DNA of 21,452 nucleotides from Chara braunii (GCA_003427395.1 BFEA01000010.1:5592269-5613720), one strand, 5' to 3'. Shown: positions 11,020 through 19,619, numbered from the stretch's first letter. The notes: generated from the letters alone by a model not told the origin. Program-made: numbers and translations.

Positions 11020-11357
11020 AGAGACCTCACTTCAGCCTCAGGAAATATGAAGTGTTAATCTCAGAGAGGTCCTTTACCTCATCTGACAGTACAACCAAGA
11101 GACCTCCCATCAGCCTCAAGGAAGTATAGAGATACTGACCCTATAGAGGTCTCTTCCCTCATCTGAGACAAAAGATAGGCAACTTAGTCAAGAAACACGA
11201 AGTTCCCATGTTGACAACTCTCTGGTCAAGCAAGGCTGAACTTCTTTATGCCCAACTTCTTGATAACTCTCTTAGACAGGCAACTAAGTAAGAAGACACG
11301 AAGTCCCTTTACTGATAACTCTCTAGTCAAATAGAGTTGAACTTCTTTATGCCGGTT
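11020..11357 (-). repeat. Tandem repeat pairs in the 3' region of the gypsy fragment
   Basis: Two 78-bp units start agagacctc at 11020 and 11098. They are followed by two 101-bp units starting aggcaact at 11177 and 11278 that share gaacttctttatgcc. They lie just downstream of the integrase stop, where many plant gypsy elements have 3' tandem repeats. Confidence 0.75.
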
Positions 11358-11725
11358 AAATTTTCTCTTCATCAAAAGATTGATACCGATTACTCTTTGA
11401 GGTGCCATGACCAAGAGTTCTTTGAACTTAACATCACTACAACTGCTTCTCACAGTTGTCCCCTACTCAGGGATATGATGCCTGTGGATCGACTGCGGCC
11501 CAATATTCATGACACTGCTCTCATTGTCTCTGTCACTTACAAAAATAATGAAATTATGTCAAATGCAGAAACGAGTACATATCATTTGAAAAATATTTCT
11601 CATACCTCTCATGTCAGGATTTGACATGCTGAAAATTAAAATACTGAATTGACAATGCAAGAGTAGTCAAAGTCTGCTGAAGTTCTTGTCTTTGCAGCGT
11701 CTCTCTCTGTCTCACTATACTTCTT

Positions 11726-13240
11726 TTAACTTTCTGAAACAGTTCTCTTACTTGATGATTGAGTCTTCTTTCTTTTCTTTGTGATCATTGTAGGGATCAT
11801 GTCATGATCTTTGAAAATAAGCTTACGAAGCCTTGATCCTGACACCACATCATGAACTCTTAAACCATCCATCTTCGATATCTCATAGACTTTGCCTTTA
11901 GCATCACCTGTAATTATGTAGGGACCGAGCCATCTGGACTCCAATCGCGTTGTCCACCGAGTCTCAAGGAAATAGTCAAATAGAAGGACAACGTCACCAA
12001 TCTTTAACTTCTCTTTCCTTATATATCTCTTTTTGTTCCATCTCTCTTTATCTGACAGTCTGCTGGTTACCATTCTTTCTGCAACATCTATCGCATCTTG
12101 ATCAACCTCTGATATCTGTTTTATTCTGATCTGAAGAAGCTCTGAAATAAAATATTCCCTGTCACTCTCTTGACTTGACCATGTTCTAATTATACTCTCA
12201 ATGGGTAAAGTAGCATACCGACCATACCACAAAGTGAATGGAGCATAACCAGTGGTTCTCTTGACAATAATGTTGTCAACATAGACTGAAACCCTTAATG
12301 CCTTCGTCCAGTTACCGAGATTCCCTTCACACCATTTGGCCAATGAATCCTTCAGAGTTCTATGAACTCTCTCGACAGGTGCGTTTGCTTGAGGATGATA
12401 GGTGGTTACATACCGAATTCTAACAACAGTCTGAGAGTGGTTCTTCTTACGATCTCATTCCTGAATTCAGATCCTCTGTTTGAAACAAACTCTCTAATAA
12501 AGGGGTATCTGAGATAAACTTCCTCTATTCAGTCAGCCACTTGCTCGACTATCTTCCTTTTCAGAGTCGTAGCTTCAACATATCTAGAAAAATTATCTTT
12601 CATGTTCAGTATGCATCTCATACCACCCTTGCCTGAAGGCATGGTGATGAGGTCCAAGTGAACTCGACTTCCTGGTTCTACCAGGATAGTAGGGAATAAA
12701 GACTCAATCATCCTCGCAGTAGACCTCTTCTGACATAAGACACATGACTTACAGAATCTGTAAATCATGTCTCTCGTGTCAGACCAGAAGTAGAGTTTAA
12801 CTGTCTTAAAGTAGGTTGCTTCAACAACCCTGTGGTCATCAACAACCCTCTCGTGTAGAGCAACAATTATTTCTAGCTGTCTTTCTTTTCCACAGACCAC
12901 CCTCAATGGAGGTAGTCCTCCTTTGCCATCCACGAAGAGGTGACCTCTCTTTGATCTCAACTTCTTGCTTCGGTCTTTGCAGTAAGACTCCTTTAGCCAT
13001 TCTCTTTTCATCTTTTTTCAATCTCTTGGTAGTTTCCATTATATTCTTCAAATTGAATGATATCTTTTCCTCTTTCTTCTCAACTTCTTCTTCATTCTTT
13101 GAGCCGGAACTCTCTTTCAGTTCATGAGCAGCCACAGCCGCCGCATTGACCTTAGCATTGTCCCTTCGCCGCTCTAGCCGGGTGAGCCAGCTATACATCC
13201 CGCGGTCCCCTACGACAGGATAGGTTTTCGCGGGGCACAA
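11726..13240 (-). pseudogene. Ty3/gypsy integrase fragment (broken)
   Basis: Minus-strand integrase in three pieces. 13011-12529 carries the HHCC zinc-binding part (H53, H60, C90, C93 of that piece, ending SCVLCQ) and the first catalytic Asp in HLDLI. A TGA at 12529-12531 interrupts it where family members have Trp (VAD-stop-IEE). The next stretch has the second acidic site changed to Asn (SNRGSEF, codon 12478-12480). After a frameshift near 12440-12460 comes YHPQANAPVERVHRT with the third catalytic Glu, and 12343-11726 holds the C-terminal part (TGYAPFTLWYGR, WLGPYII). Another frame change near 13010 joins a charged leader that runs into the inverted repeat at 13155. There is no RT, RNase H or LTR around it. 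It integrates element cDNA in intact relatives; this one cannot. Confidence 0.85.
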
Positions 13241-13370
13241 CTTACTTTCCCTGAGGGTGGTGACAGCCCCTCAGGGAACGTAAGTTGTGCCCCGCGAAAA
13301 CCTATCCTGTCGTAGGGGACCGCGGGATGTATAGCTGGCGCACCCTCCTAGAGCGGCGAAGGGACAATGC
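13155..13370. repeat. 102-bp inverted repeat (98/102 match), 12-base loop
   Basis: Arm 13155-13256 and arm 13269-13370 are inverted copies with four mismatches. The loop is 13257-13268. The left arm is the leader of the gypsy reading frame (YPVVGDRGMYSW, LERRRDNA on the minus strand). The right arm therefore encodes the same residues on the plus strand. It is an inverted duplication of element sequence, from foldback, template switching or assembly. Confidence 0.93.
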
Positions 13371-13998
13371 AACCGCGTCCGGCTGGGCAGTTCGCGGGAT
13401 TATTTCTGCATCGTCCTAAGTTGTCTCTAGATATTTTTTTGTTCCAACTCCTGCGTGACATAGCCGGGAGGGCCCTCGTTCACGCGAGGGCCGATGCGCT
13501 GGACAGCGGTCTTCGCCGTTCCCCAGTCTTAGAAATCTTTTATTTTGATTCGGAACAGCAAAGAATCATGCAAATGTTAATCATAAAATTCTAGTATGTT
13601 ATGCATGCACAAATTTTGCCAATTTTTTAATTTTGAGAGTTGTGACAGAATCTTCAAAGAACGCAATCATCAAGTACAGACAATACAAATGGAGCAAAAC
13701 TGACCGGCTCGAGCAATGACAAGACAAATTAGGGAAGAATGAGAATTCATAATAGTCTCAGACAGTATATATGGAGAGAGCATGACCAGTACCAGTCAAG
13801 AGTCCTCACTCATCCCTCTGAGTCACACACTCATTTTTTTATTTTGCTGTGCGTTTTTTCTGCTTCGAGCCATGTCTTCGTATTCCCTGAGGTTGTGGAA
13901 TCTGGATGTAAAGCCACCTGAAGCCTGCGAGTTCAGAACATTTTCAACCAAGTCCCATGATTCGGAATTCAACCATAGCACGTAACTCCTCCCACAAA
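13371..13998. other. No gene seen; one short hairpin
   Basis: Spacer between the inverted repeat and PLE B. It has a ggccctcg/cgagggcc hairpin at about 13472-13494 and otherwise AT-moderate DNA without a coherent protein. Confidence 0.5.
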
Positions 13999-15000
13999 GT
14001 AGGCAGACTGCGGCTAAACAGTCTGTGCAGCCATAGCCAAGACACACACATGAAATCGAAAAACTGAGTTCCGAAAGTATGTGAACATGCATGCAAAACT
14101 GCGAAAGAGCAACATGTGGCGCCCCTCTACCAGTTTCACCCGCCCACACGAGATCATCAGGAGGGTAACTCTGAAACAGAGTCTTCGTGCTCGAAGAGGA
14201 GACTCTAGCCGTGCCTCCTGCATTAAGTAGTTTCCTCCGCGTTACACCCTGTCTCCATCCGATGGAGACAAGAAGTCAAGTACCTACCGACAGAGATCTA
14301 AAATAAGTAAGCATAGAGGTTGCCGTACGTTACTCTCGCGACTGTTCAGCGTAAGTCGACTCCTGTCCCCCATAGGTTGTCATAACCCCTATTGCATATT
14401 CCACGCCCTCTCTTATCCCCGTGAGTGCCCTGCTAAAACTACCAATTGGGCCCTATAGGCCGGTCCTGTTACACGTTTTTGCTGCCCCAATTCAAAACTC
14501 GTCATTTCCTAGTCGAAAACTGGCCTCGGTATTTCAAAAACGACCAAAGGGTCGGTGCTCCGAGAGTTCCCGGGCTCCGAGAGTTCCCGGGCTCCCGCAC
14601 CTTCAAAATCCGACTATCGAACCGTCGGTGATGCGAGTATCTTAAACTAATAAAGTATGACCAACAAAATAATCAAAAATAACAAAACTCCGCCCTTCCC
14701 GAGGATCAAAAAACCCCGTCTGGATTCCTCGGAACCTGAAATTACCGAAAAAGACTGCATAAAGAGAAAACAGAAAAACAGAAAACAGAAAACCCTTCCC
14801 GTAAAATAAAGTGAAAAACATACCACCCTCAGCCGCTGTCAACGGTTCGACAGCGAGTCCGTCTTTGAATGGGAACCGCCCGAGGAGCCACCCCGTCTAT
14901 GTTTCCTTGCGTGATTCGCGGTGTACGAGAAGGCTGAAGTCAGAGTGTGTAGTGCTCGATTAGGCACAGCCTTGGCCAAGTTGGCCAGGGCACCGAGAGA
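13999..15000 (-). repeat. pseudo-LTR of PLE B, left (3') copy
   Basis: Matches 19909-20938 from gtaggcagactgcgg through ccaagttggccagg. It contains two units of the ctccgagagttcccggg motif (three in the right copy). The RT reading frame enters it from the right and ends at a TGA at 14839-14841. Confidence 0.95.
14121..14167 (-). ncRNA. Type I hammerhead ribozyme (left pseudo-LTR)
   Basis: On the minus strand: stem I strand CCCTC (14161-14165), core CTGATGA (14154-14160), stem II region, GAAA (14134-14137), a two-pair stem III (AC-TG-GT), then A at 14128 as the cleavage-site base, then GAGGG (14123-14127) closing stem I with five perfect pairs. A 6-bp hairpin, ACTCTG/CAGAGT, lies just upstream. 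The very short stem III is what is known of PLE and retrozyme hammerheads. Weak point: the first stem II pair would be U-U and the rest of stem II is short. Expected role: self-cleavage of tandem element transcripts at each pseudo-LTR. Confidence 0.75.
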
Positions 15001-15357
15001 GACCTCCAGGGGTTACCCCCGGAGGTCTGCTTCACAAACCGCGAAGCCGATGGCACCTAATACCAGTTCCTTACTCGTTGCCTGGTCCCATAGCCTCTTA
15101 ATCATCGTGGTCAATACCGCCTTCTTGACCGATTTAGCAGAGTAGGAGTTGGAGTCCTGCATTGTTTGGTATCGCATAACACCATCCAGATGCAGACTCT
15201 CCGAGTTCTTCGTACTCAGGATATAGTGCAGTCGAATTGGTGGTTGACAGATCATCATTTCGCCTCCCACAAATTGCCAGGTCATGCCACAGTCATCCTT
15301 CCGTACGATCTCCAGGTTCTGGTTGTAGATGCCTTCAAACGCGGCGAACAAATCTTC
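14839..15357 (-). CDS. C-terminal part of PLE B reverse transcriptase (in frame after TAG)
   Basis: Same frame as the upstream RT segment, separated from it only by TAG at 15358-15360. It begins EDLFAAFEG and carries the stretch EIVRKDDCGMTWQFVGGEM (about 15260-15330), which fits RT motif 7, followed by the thumb-like region. The matching part of PLE A (1185-1595) aligns along LHYILSTKN / LKYTHKLKN and onward. A TAA at 15013-15015 falls in RG-stop-P, where related PLEs commonly have a GYP-like turn. The frame then runs through the pseudo-LTR to a TGA at 14839-14841. The TAG therefore sits inside the RT fold, between the MDD box and motif 7, so a functional protein needs readthrough or UAR decoded as sense. 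Confidence 0.7.
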
Positions 15358-17640
15358 CTATTGTATCATCTTCTGGTCTTGTTCCCGTACTCCAGTGATC
15401 ACCGAGATATCATCCATGACCCGCCAGCCTCCAATCAGTCTTCTATCCCCGCCAAGCTCATTTATGAATCGTAATTCGGCCATCGCGCATGTGATTGAGG
15501 CAAGTATCGAACTAGTTGACTTGCCCATCGGTATCCCAAACACCTGCTTTACTATCTTCTCTCCGCATCTCACCACAGTGTGTCTCAGGTCGTACTTCAC
15601 GCCTTCCAAAATCAGTTTCAGCTTCAAACTCACACAACCGTCCATCTTCCTCCTGTTGTTGCTGATGACACAGATCTTCCCCCTCCGCGATACTCTAACT
15701 TGCTTGCAGCCTTTATCCTTATAGAGTCTGAGCAGGTGGTGCACTGCTTGTATCACCGTTTCGTGTGGTATACGGGAGAACATGTCCTTGATGTCATAGC
15801 ACCTCCCGATCGCACTGTCGCAGCCCGCGACTCTCAGACGTATTGCAGTGCCAGCTAGCCTTTCCCCTAGTTCAGCGATAGAGTTCAGGTAAAAGGTACT
15901 GTTCTCAGGTAGTCGTTTCCGCAGTTGATGCAGAGCCCGCGCCACACTCCGATGTGTCATCGAGGCTGGGTCTGCGGGTGCAGGCGCAATCGGCCTCCAC
16001 CGTGTGAGATCCTTGTGCTTGGGGATCACATACGCGGCCCCCAAACGACCGTCCGGTTTCCAGGTCCCAATCGCCTGAAGTCCGCTCCTCCTGAAGTCAT
16101 CTCTGCTCTCTTTAAGGACGTCCGCCTCCGCCTCACAGGTCCCCACTGCTTCGTAATTCGTGTTCCAAGAGAATGTCTTACCGAATCCATGCCGGTAAAG
16201 TACGGGGCACAGTACCGCCGTGCCACCTTGATTGCGGTCTATAGGTGTGAGCACCAGGCCATCTAGATACACCTTCCAATTGAGCACCTCTTCATCCGTC
16301 CAGGTTGTACTTGGTCTCTGTTCGCCGATCAGCACCTCCCTTGGTTCAATCTCTAGAATCTCCTTCACCTTCAAGTGTTGGGTCGCTAAAAGTACGGCCT
16401 TAGCCAGTGTGTCTGTGCTGATAGCTCTGGCCGGTTTGGTCACATTCTTGGAGTTCCTGACAAAGGTAGGTACGTCCATCTCCGAGAAACTCGTTGATAC
16501 GTGTCCCTCCAATTTGTGCAGATCCAAGTATCTACACGGGCAAGGGTACTCCTGCATATTCGCATATTTCTTCTGGTTGTGCAGCAGCTCCGCCACCGTC
16601 CAGTTCTTTAGCCACAGGACACGACTTCTGGTCTTCACGAAATCCACAAGAGGTTTCTCCTTAATCGCCCTATCAATTGCTTGCTCCGCCAAGCTCCTTA
16701 CACCATTCTTCCGGATACGTGAGTCAAAGGGCAGTTTGATGTTAACCCTCTTTCTCACGGTCACGCCCGTCTTCCGGGCTATGACCCGATCCAGCTTCAT
16801 GCGCAGTCGGTGCTTCGTTCCCTTATCACTGAATAAGCCTGCAGTCTTATAGAGGCCGATGAGCTTCTTTGTAGGCAGAGGCTGCAGTCTGGAATCCGGT
16901 CTCGGCCTCTTGAGCAGAGAGATCAACAAGCTCCTATTACGCTCGGTCGTGGTCTTTGACTTAATGATTCGCTTGAACCGCACCTCCCCTCCCTTTTCCA
17001 ATGCCGCCTTGGATACGCCGAGTCTCGATACTTCTCCCCCAATCACGATTTCAGAGCCCCCGAAAGCTCGCCTAATTCTCCTCCAGCCGTCTATCCAGCT
17101 ATCTCTGCTAGCAAACTGTACCATTATCTCCCTCCCGTCAATGTGTTCCGTCAGCCAGCTAAGGACCAAAGTGATATGCATCCCCTGGTATCCCATCATA
17201 GTCACTCTCTGCAAGCGTATTGTTCTCCTACATCCGCCTCTCTCCCGTCTGCCCTTCCTCCATCTGCCCTTTGACAGTTTCTCTTTTCCGCCCTTTCCTC
17301 TATCCCTCGAGTTCAAGCTAGGATTAAAAACCGAAATCAAGTGCTTCTCGAAAGCATAGTCATCCGTGCTATTTGCGTGTCGTAATGGTATCACAACATA
17401 CATATCCAGTCCAAATCTACGGAGCCATCGGTACAGCTGCGGCGACTGTCCAAGCGCATTGCTTCTCGTATTCCTACAATGCTCTTTCCACCTTTGGATG
17501 ATCGGTTTCACCGTACAGCCCACGTATACCTTCTTGGTCCACGGGCTAGCTAGAGCGTACACGCCCCCGGTGTCCAAATCTAGCAGGCTGGGCAGCTCCT
17601 GAGTAATCGTGAGGTATTTTGTTAGCCAAGGGACTTGCCC
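15358..17640 (-). CDS. GIY-YIG endonuclease + reverse transcriptase of PLE B
   Basis: The main open stretch, 760 codons between TAG 17641 and TAG 15358. Residues are counted from codon 17577. GIY-YIG: GVY 5-7, YVG 18-20, R29 and H33 in RWKEH, E77 in FEKHL, N85/N89 in FNPSLN. A basic linker follows (91-125). CPC 346-348 with H354 and H359 resembles the conserved Cys/His element of PLEs. RT: LTPIDRNQGG 443-452 (motif 1), AYVIPKHKD 515-523 (motif 2), CYDIKDMFSRIPH 593-605 with D595 and D598 (motif 3), GIPMGKSTSSILA 681-693 (motif 5), MDD 721-723 (catalytic box, bases 15409-15417). All catalytic residues are present. There is no ATG before the nuclease motif within this stretch, so translation must arrive from upstream across the TAG. 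Role: nick the target and copy element RNA from the nick, as known for PLEs. Confidence 0.9.
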   Translation of the reverse strand, partial: GQVPWLTKYLTITQELPSLLDLDTGGVYALASPWTKKVYVGCTVKPIIQRWKEHCRNTRSNALGQSPQLYRWLRRFGLDMYVVIPLRHANSTDDYAFEKHLISVFNPSLNSRDRGKGGKEKLSKGRWRKGRRERGGCRRTIRLQRVTMMGYQGMHITLVLSWLTEHIDGREIMVQFASRDSWIDGWRRIRRAFGGSEIVIGGEVSRLGVSKAALEKGGEVRFKRIIKSKTTTERNRSLLISLLKRPRPDSRLQPLPTKKLIGLYKTAGLFSDKGTKHRLRMKLDRVIARKTGVTVRKRVNIKLPFDSRIRKNGVRSLAEQAIDRAIKEKPLVDFVKTRSRVLWLKNWTVAELLHNQKKYANMQEYPCPCRYLDLHKLEGHVSTSFSEMDVPTFVRNSKNVTKPARAISTDTLAKAVLLATQHLKVKEILEIEPREVLIGEQRPSTTWTDEEVLNWKVYLDGLVLTPIDRNQGGTAVLCPVLYRHGFGKTFSWNTNYEAVGTCEAEADVLKESRDDFRRSGLQAIGTWKPDGRLGAAYVIPKHKDLTRWRPIAPAPADPASMTHRSVARALHQLRKRLPENSTFYLNSIAELGERLAGTAIRLRVAGCDSAIGRCYDIKDMFSRIPHETVIQAVHHLLRLYKDKGCKQVRVSRRGKICVISNNRRKMDGCVSLKLKLILEGVKYDLRHTVVRCGEKIVKQVFGIPMGKSTSSILASITCAMAELRFINELGGDRRLIGGWRVMDDISVITGVREQDQKMIQ

Positions 17641-18024
17641 CTATGCAGCCAGCAGTAGAGTAGTACAAGTGATGGCGCATTCCACCTTCCGTACCATTTC
17701 GCCTGTCACCTCCCGCCCCCATAGCCACGCTCTTTCAGCCATCCACGAGCCAAGAAGATTCCAGAGTTCTGCGCGGGTAGGGGGAATTAATCGTTATTTG
17801 GAATCCTCCATCGGATGCGTCGATGCCGAATGTATGATGACCGGTACCGGTCTCGCGGTTGGTCGTTCGGAAGTGGTCTTGTCTTTCACGAACTCCTTAC
17901 GCGGTGAGCAAGATGCTTTCGTCTTGATCTTCACCGCCGTGCTCCCCGGTGTTTCGTCGAAGCCGTCGTATGCTAGTTGAACTTGGTGTCGCGCAAGTAT
18001 CTCCACAGCTTCCGGTTTCTTCGT
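17641..18024 (-). CDS. SAP-motif second half and linker into GIY-YIG (PLE B)
   Basis: Same frame as its neighbours, bounded by TAA 18025-18027 and TAG 17641-17643, with an internal TAA at 17794-17796. It starts TKKPEAVEILARHQ, the second helix of the SAP-like motif whose first helix lies just upstream of the TAA. A basic linker rich in Lys/Thr follows, then WNLLGSWMAERAWLWGREV and a short Cys/Leu run. No start codon suits it as a separate gene. It reads as the connecting part of one long polyprotein, interrupted only by TAA/TAG codons. Confidence 0.55.
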
Positions 18025-18849
18025 TTACTTCAGTCCCTTCTGCTCGCATAGCTTCCTCAGCACGTCCGCTTTCTTGCTGGAGTAAATCTTATGAGCTGAG
18101 ATGCAGTAATCGATGAGTCCCGTTTGTGAGCACCCGGCTGATAGACCCTTGAAATTGCCAGTCAAGGGCGTCTGAGGTTCACCATCGATGCCAGGTTCAT
18201 CCTCCTGTCTCACCGGCAGTTGCTTGGAGCTTTTGCCCCGTTTGTAAACTCTACTTGGCGGTGTGCGTTCTGAAGGTCTCTTGTCCTTATCCTTCTTCGG
18301 TTTCGCTTTCCGCCTCGATCGTTTCACAGTGCGCTTACCGCGTGCCTTCACCCGCGCTCTGGTTCCTTGCGTGTCAGAGTCACTAGTTGACGAGTCTGAT
18401 ACTTCTTCATTGGATGTATTCTCTGATTCCGACTCCTCGCTCGACGACTCCAGTACCTTCTTCTTCCGATTCTGGCCTATCTTCCGTTTGGTTCCACTCC
18501 CACTTTTCCCAGTGTGCTTCTGTGTCGATTTCCTAGTCTTCTCAACCGCTTCCTTAGCTTCCGAGTTAGTTCTCCTCCATTCTTCTAGTTGCTCGGCGCG
18601 TAGTTGTAATCGAAACTCCTCCGCCTTCTGCGCGAAGTCTTGGTTTCTACGTATCTCATCTTCCTCCTTGGCTTTTCGTTCTTCCTCCAATCTACGCTTC
18701 TCCGGTAGTTCATGTCTTTCCTTTCGAAACTGCCGAAAGTGCTCCTTCATTTCTTCTAGCTCGGGGTCGCCTTGTTGTAAACTATAGTTTCTCCCTCTCT
18801 TCGCCCAGCAATCACGAGCGAAATGTCCGATCTTTCCACAGTTAAAACA
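18025..18849 (-). CDS. Zinc-knuckle, coiled-coil and SAP-like ORF1 segment (PLE B)
   Basis: It opens with a CCHC knuckle, CFNCGKIGHFARDC (18808-18849), typical of retroelement nucleic-acid-binding proteins. Next come a charged helical stretch likely to form a coiled coil (MKEHFRQF on, rich in E/K/R), an acidic Ser/Glu block (ESSSEESESE), a strongly basic block likely to act as a nuclear localisation signal (KRSRRKAKPKKDKDK), and at the end KKADVLRKLCEQKGLK, the first helix of a SAP-like motif. TAA at 18025 cuts that motif in the middle. The ATG at 18750 comes after the knuckle and so is unlikely to be the true start. Expected role: bind element RNA and chromatin DNA. The frame is the same as that of the nuclease-RT. 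No named ORF1 family recognised. Confidence 0.65.
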   Translation of the reverse strand, partial: CFNCGKIGHFARDCWAKRGRNYSLQQGDPELEEMKEHFRQFRKERHELPEKRRLEEERKAKEEDEIRRNQDFAQKAEEFRLQLRAEQLEEWRRTNSEAKEAVEKTRKSTQKHTGKSGSGTKRKIGQNRKKKVLESSSEESESENTSNEEVSDSSTSDSDTQGTRARVKARGKRTVKRSRRKAKPKKDKDKRPSERTPPSRVYKRGKSSKQLPVRQEDEPGIDGEPQTPLTGNFKGLSAGCSQTGLIDYCISAHKIYSSKKADVLRKLCEQKGLK

Positions 18850-19284
18850 TGTGTTGTTGCCACCCCTCCCCCTCCGCCTCCCCCTCCACTACCGTATCTG
18901 TTACCACCCCCATAGTTGTCGTACGCCTATCCCTTGGGCGCGTTATTGTAACCACCTCCCCCTCCTCCGTCGCCCGGGCCGTTCGTCAGCAACATCCTGT
19001 CTACGCCTATCCCTTCGGAGAATCAGCCCGTCCGTCACCGTCTCTCCGGATAGTGCGTGCACCTCCCGTTATCTCTGTCCCTCACTCTTAGCTCGTACTC
19101 GATCTACGTCGGCCTTGAAGAATCGTATCAGACTATCGGAACTACCCTCCAGATAACCCCAATTCCCGGCAGCTAATCAGACGTATGACCGTGCTTTATC
19201 GGAGTATACTTGGCTTCGAAGCAGATCGCATTCCTTACTATCGGAACTACTCTCTCCAGATATCCACAACTTCACGGTAGCTAA
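18850..19284 (-). pseudogene. Gag-like and glycine-rich upstream part of PLE B ORF1 (frame-disrupted)
   Basis: A Gly/Asn/Tyr-rich run (NNAPKG, then YDNYGGGNRYGSGGGG) lies at about 18855-18975 in a different frame from the knuckle. The switch falls in a G-rich slippage-prone run. TAG 18927-18929 interrupts the Gly-rich frame. Further upstream, in the RT frame, two related modules of about 39 codons follow each other (WISGESSSDSKECDLLRSQ and YLEGSSDSLIRFFKADVDR), with TGA at 19177-19179 between them and TAA shortly after. It could be decayed, or exonic with unrecognised introns. Gag-like character is inferred from position and the adjacent knuckle. Confidence 0.45.
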
Positions 19285-19522
19285 CCTGCCGCCTCGTACG
19301 TAACACTAACACGGTGGTTTCAATTCTGATCAGCAAGTCCATCAGCTTCTCATATAAGGCCATACAAAGTGCTTCGTTATTAACGTATCCTATCAGGTAG
19401 TGCATAGGCTCAACAGTATCCCTCACGTACTCTTCAAGCGCTTGGATAAGCCTAGTCCGTACGGTGGAACGCCTCCTGTGTATCTCGCACCTACCGCCGC
19501 ATCCAGCACATGGCGTCGGCAT
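19247..19522 (-). CDS. 91-codon helical ORF with CxxC motif (PLE B, function unknown)
   Basis: ATG at 19520-19522 begins MPTPCAGCGGRCEIH, with CxxC and a third Cys, then long helix-like segments (RLIQALEEYVRDTVEP, ALYEKLMDLLIRIETTV). It ends at TAG 19247. It overlaps, in another frame, the start of the duplicated gag-like modules. It may be a separate small protein or an exon of ORF1. Not recognised as any family. Confidence 0.4.
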   Translation of the reverse strand: MPTPCAGCGGRCEIHRRRSTVRTRLIQALEEYVRDTVEPMHYLIGYVNNEALCMALYEKLMDLLIRIETTVLVLRTRRQVSYREVVDIWRE

Positions 19523-19526
19523 CTCG

Positions 19527-19619
19527 TCAGAAAGCGGAACCTAGTACTAAGAGCCCGACGCCGATAAGTATAACGCCGAGCCCATACAGCAGAGACCATA
19601 TGGCTGTCGCTCTCCTCAT
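19527..19619 (-). CDS. 30-codon hydrophobic micro-ORF
   Basis: ATG at 19617-19619 and TGA at 19527-19529, whose stop lies four bases before the ATG of the next ORF. After MRRATAIW it is almost entirely hydrophobic (LLYGLGVILIGVGLLVLG), like a single membrane-spanning peptide with positive N-terminal residues. It may be coincidence in a GC-balanced leader. No homologue is known to me. Confidence 0.25.
   Translation of the reverse strand: MRRATAIWSLLYGLGVILIGVGLLVLGSAF

Noticed and set aside
15925-17359. Long plus-strand open stretches opposite the RT (for example 16232-16852)
   Set aside because: Shadows of the minus-strand RT with no domain of their own.
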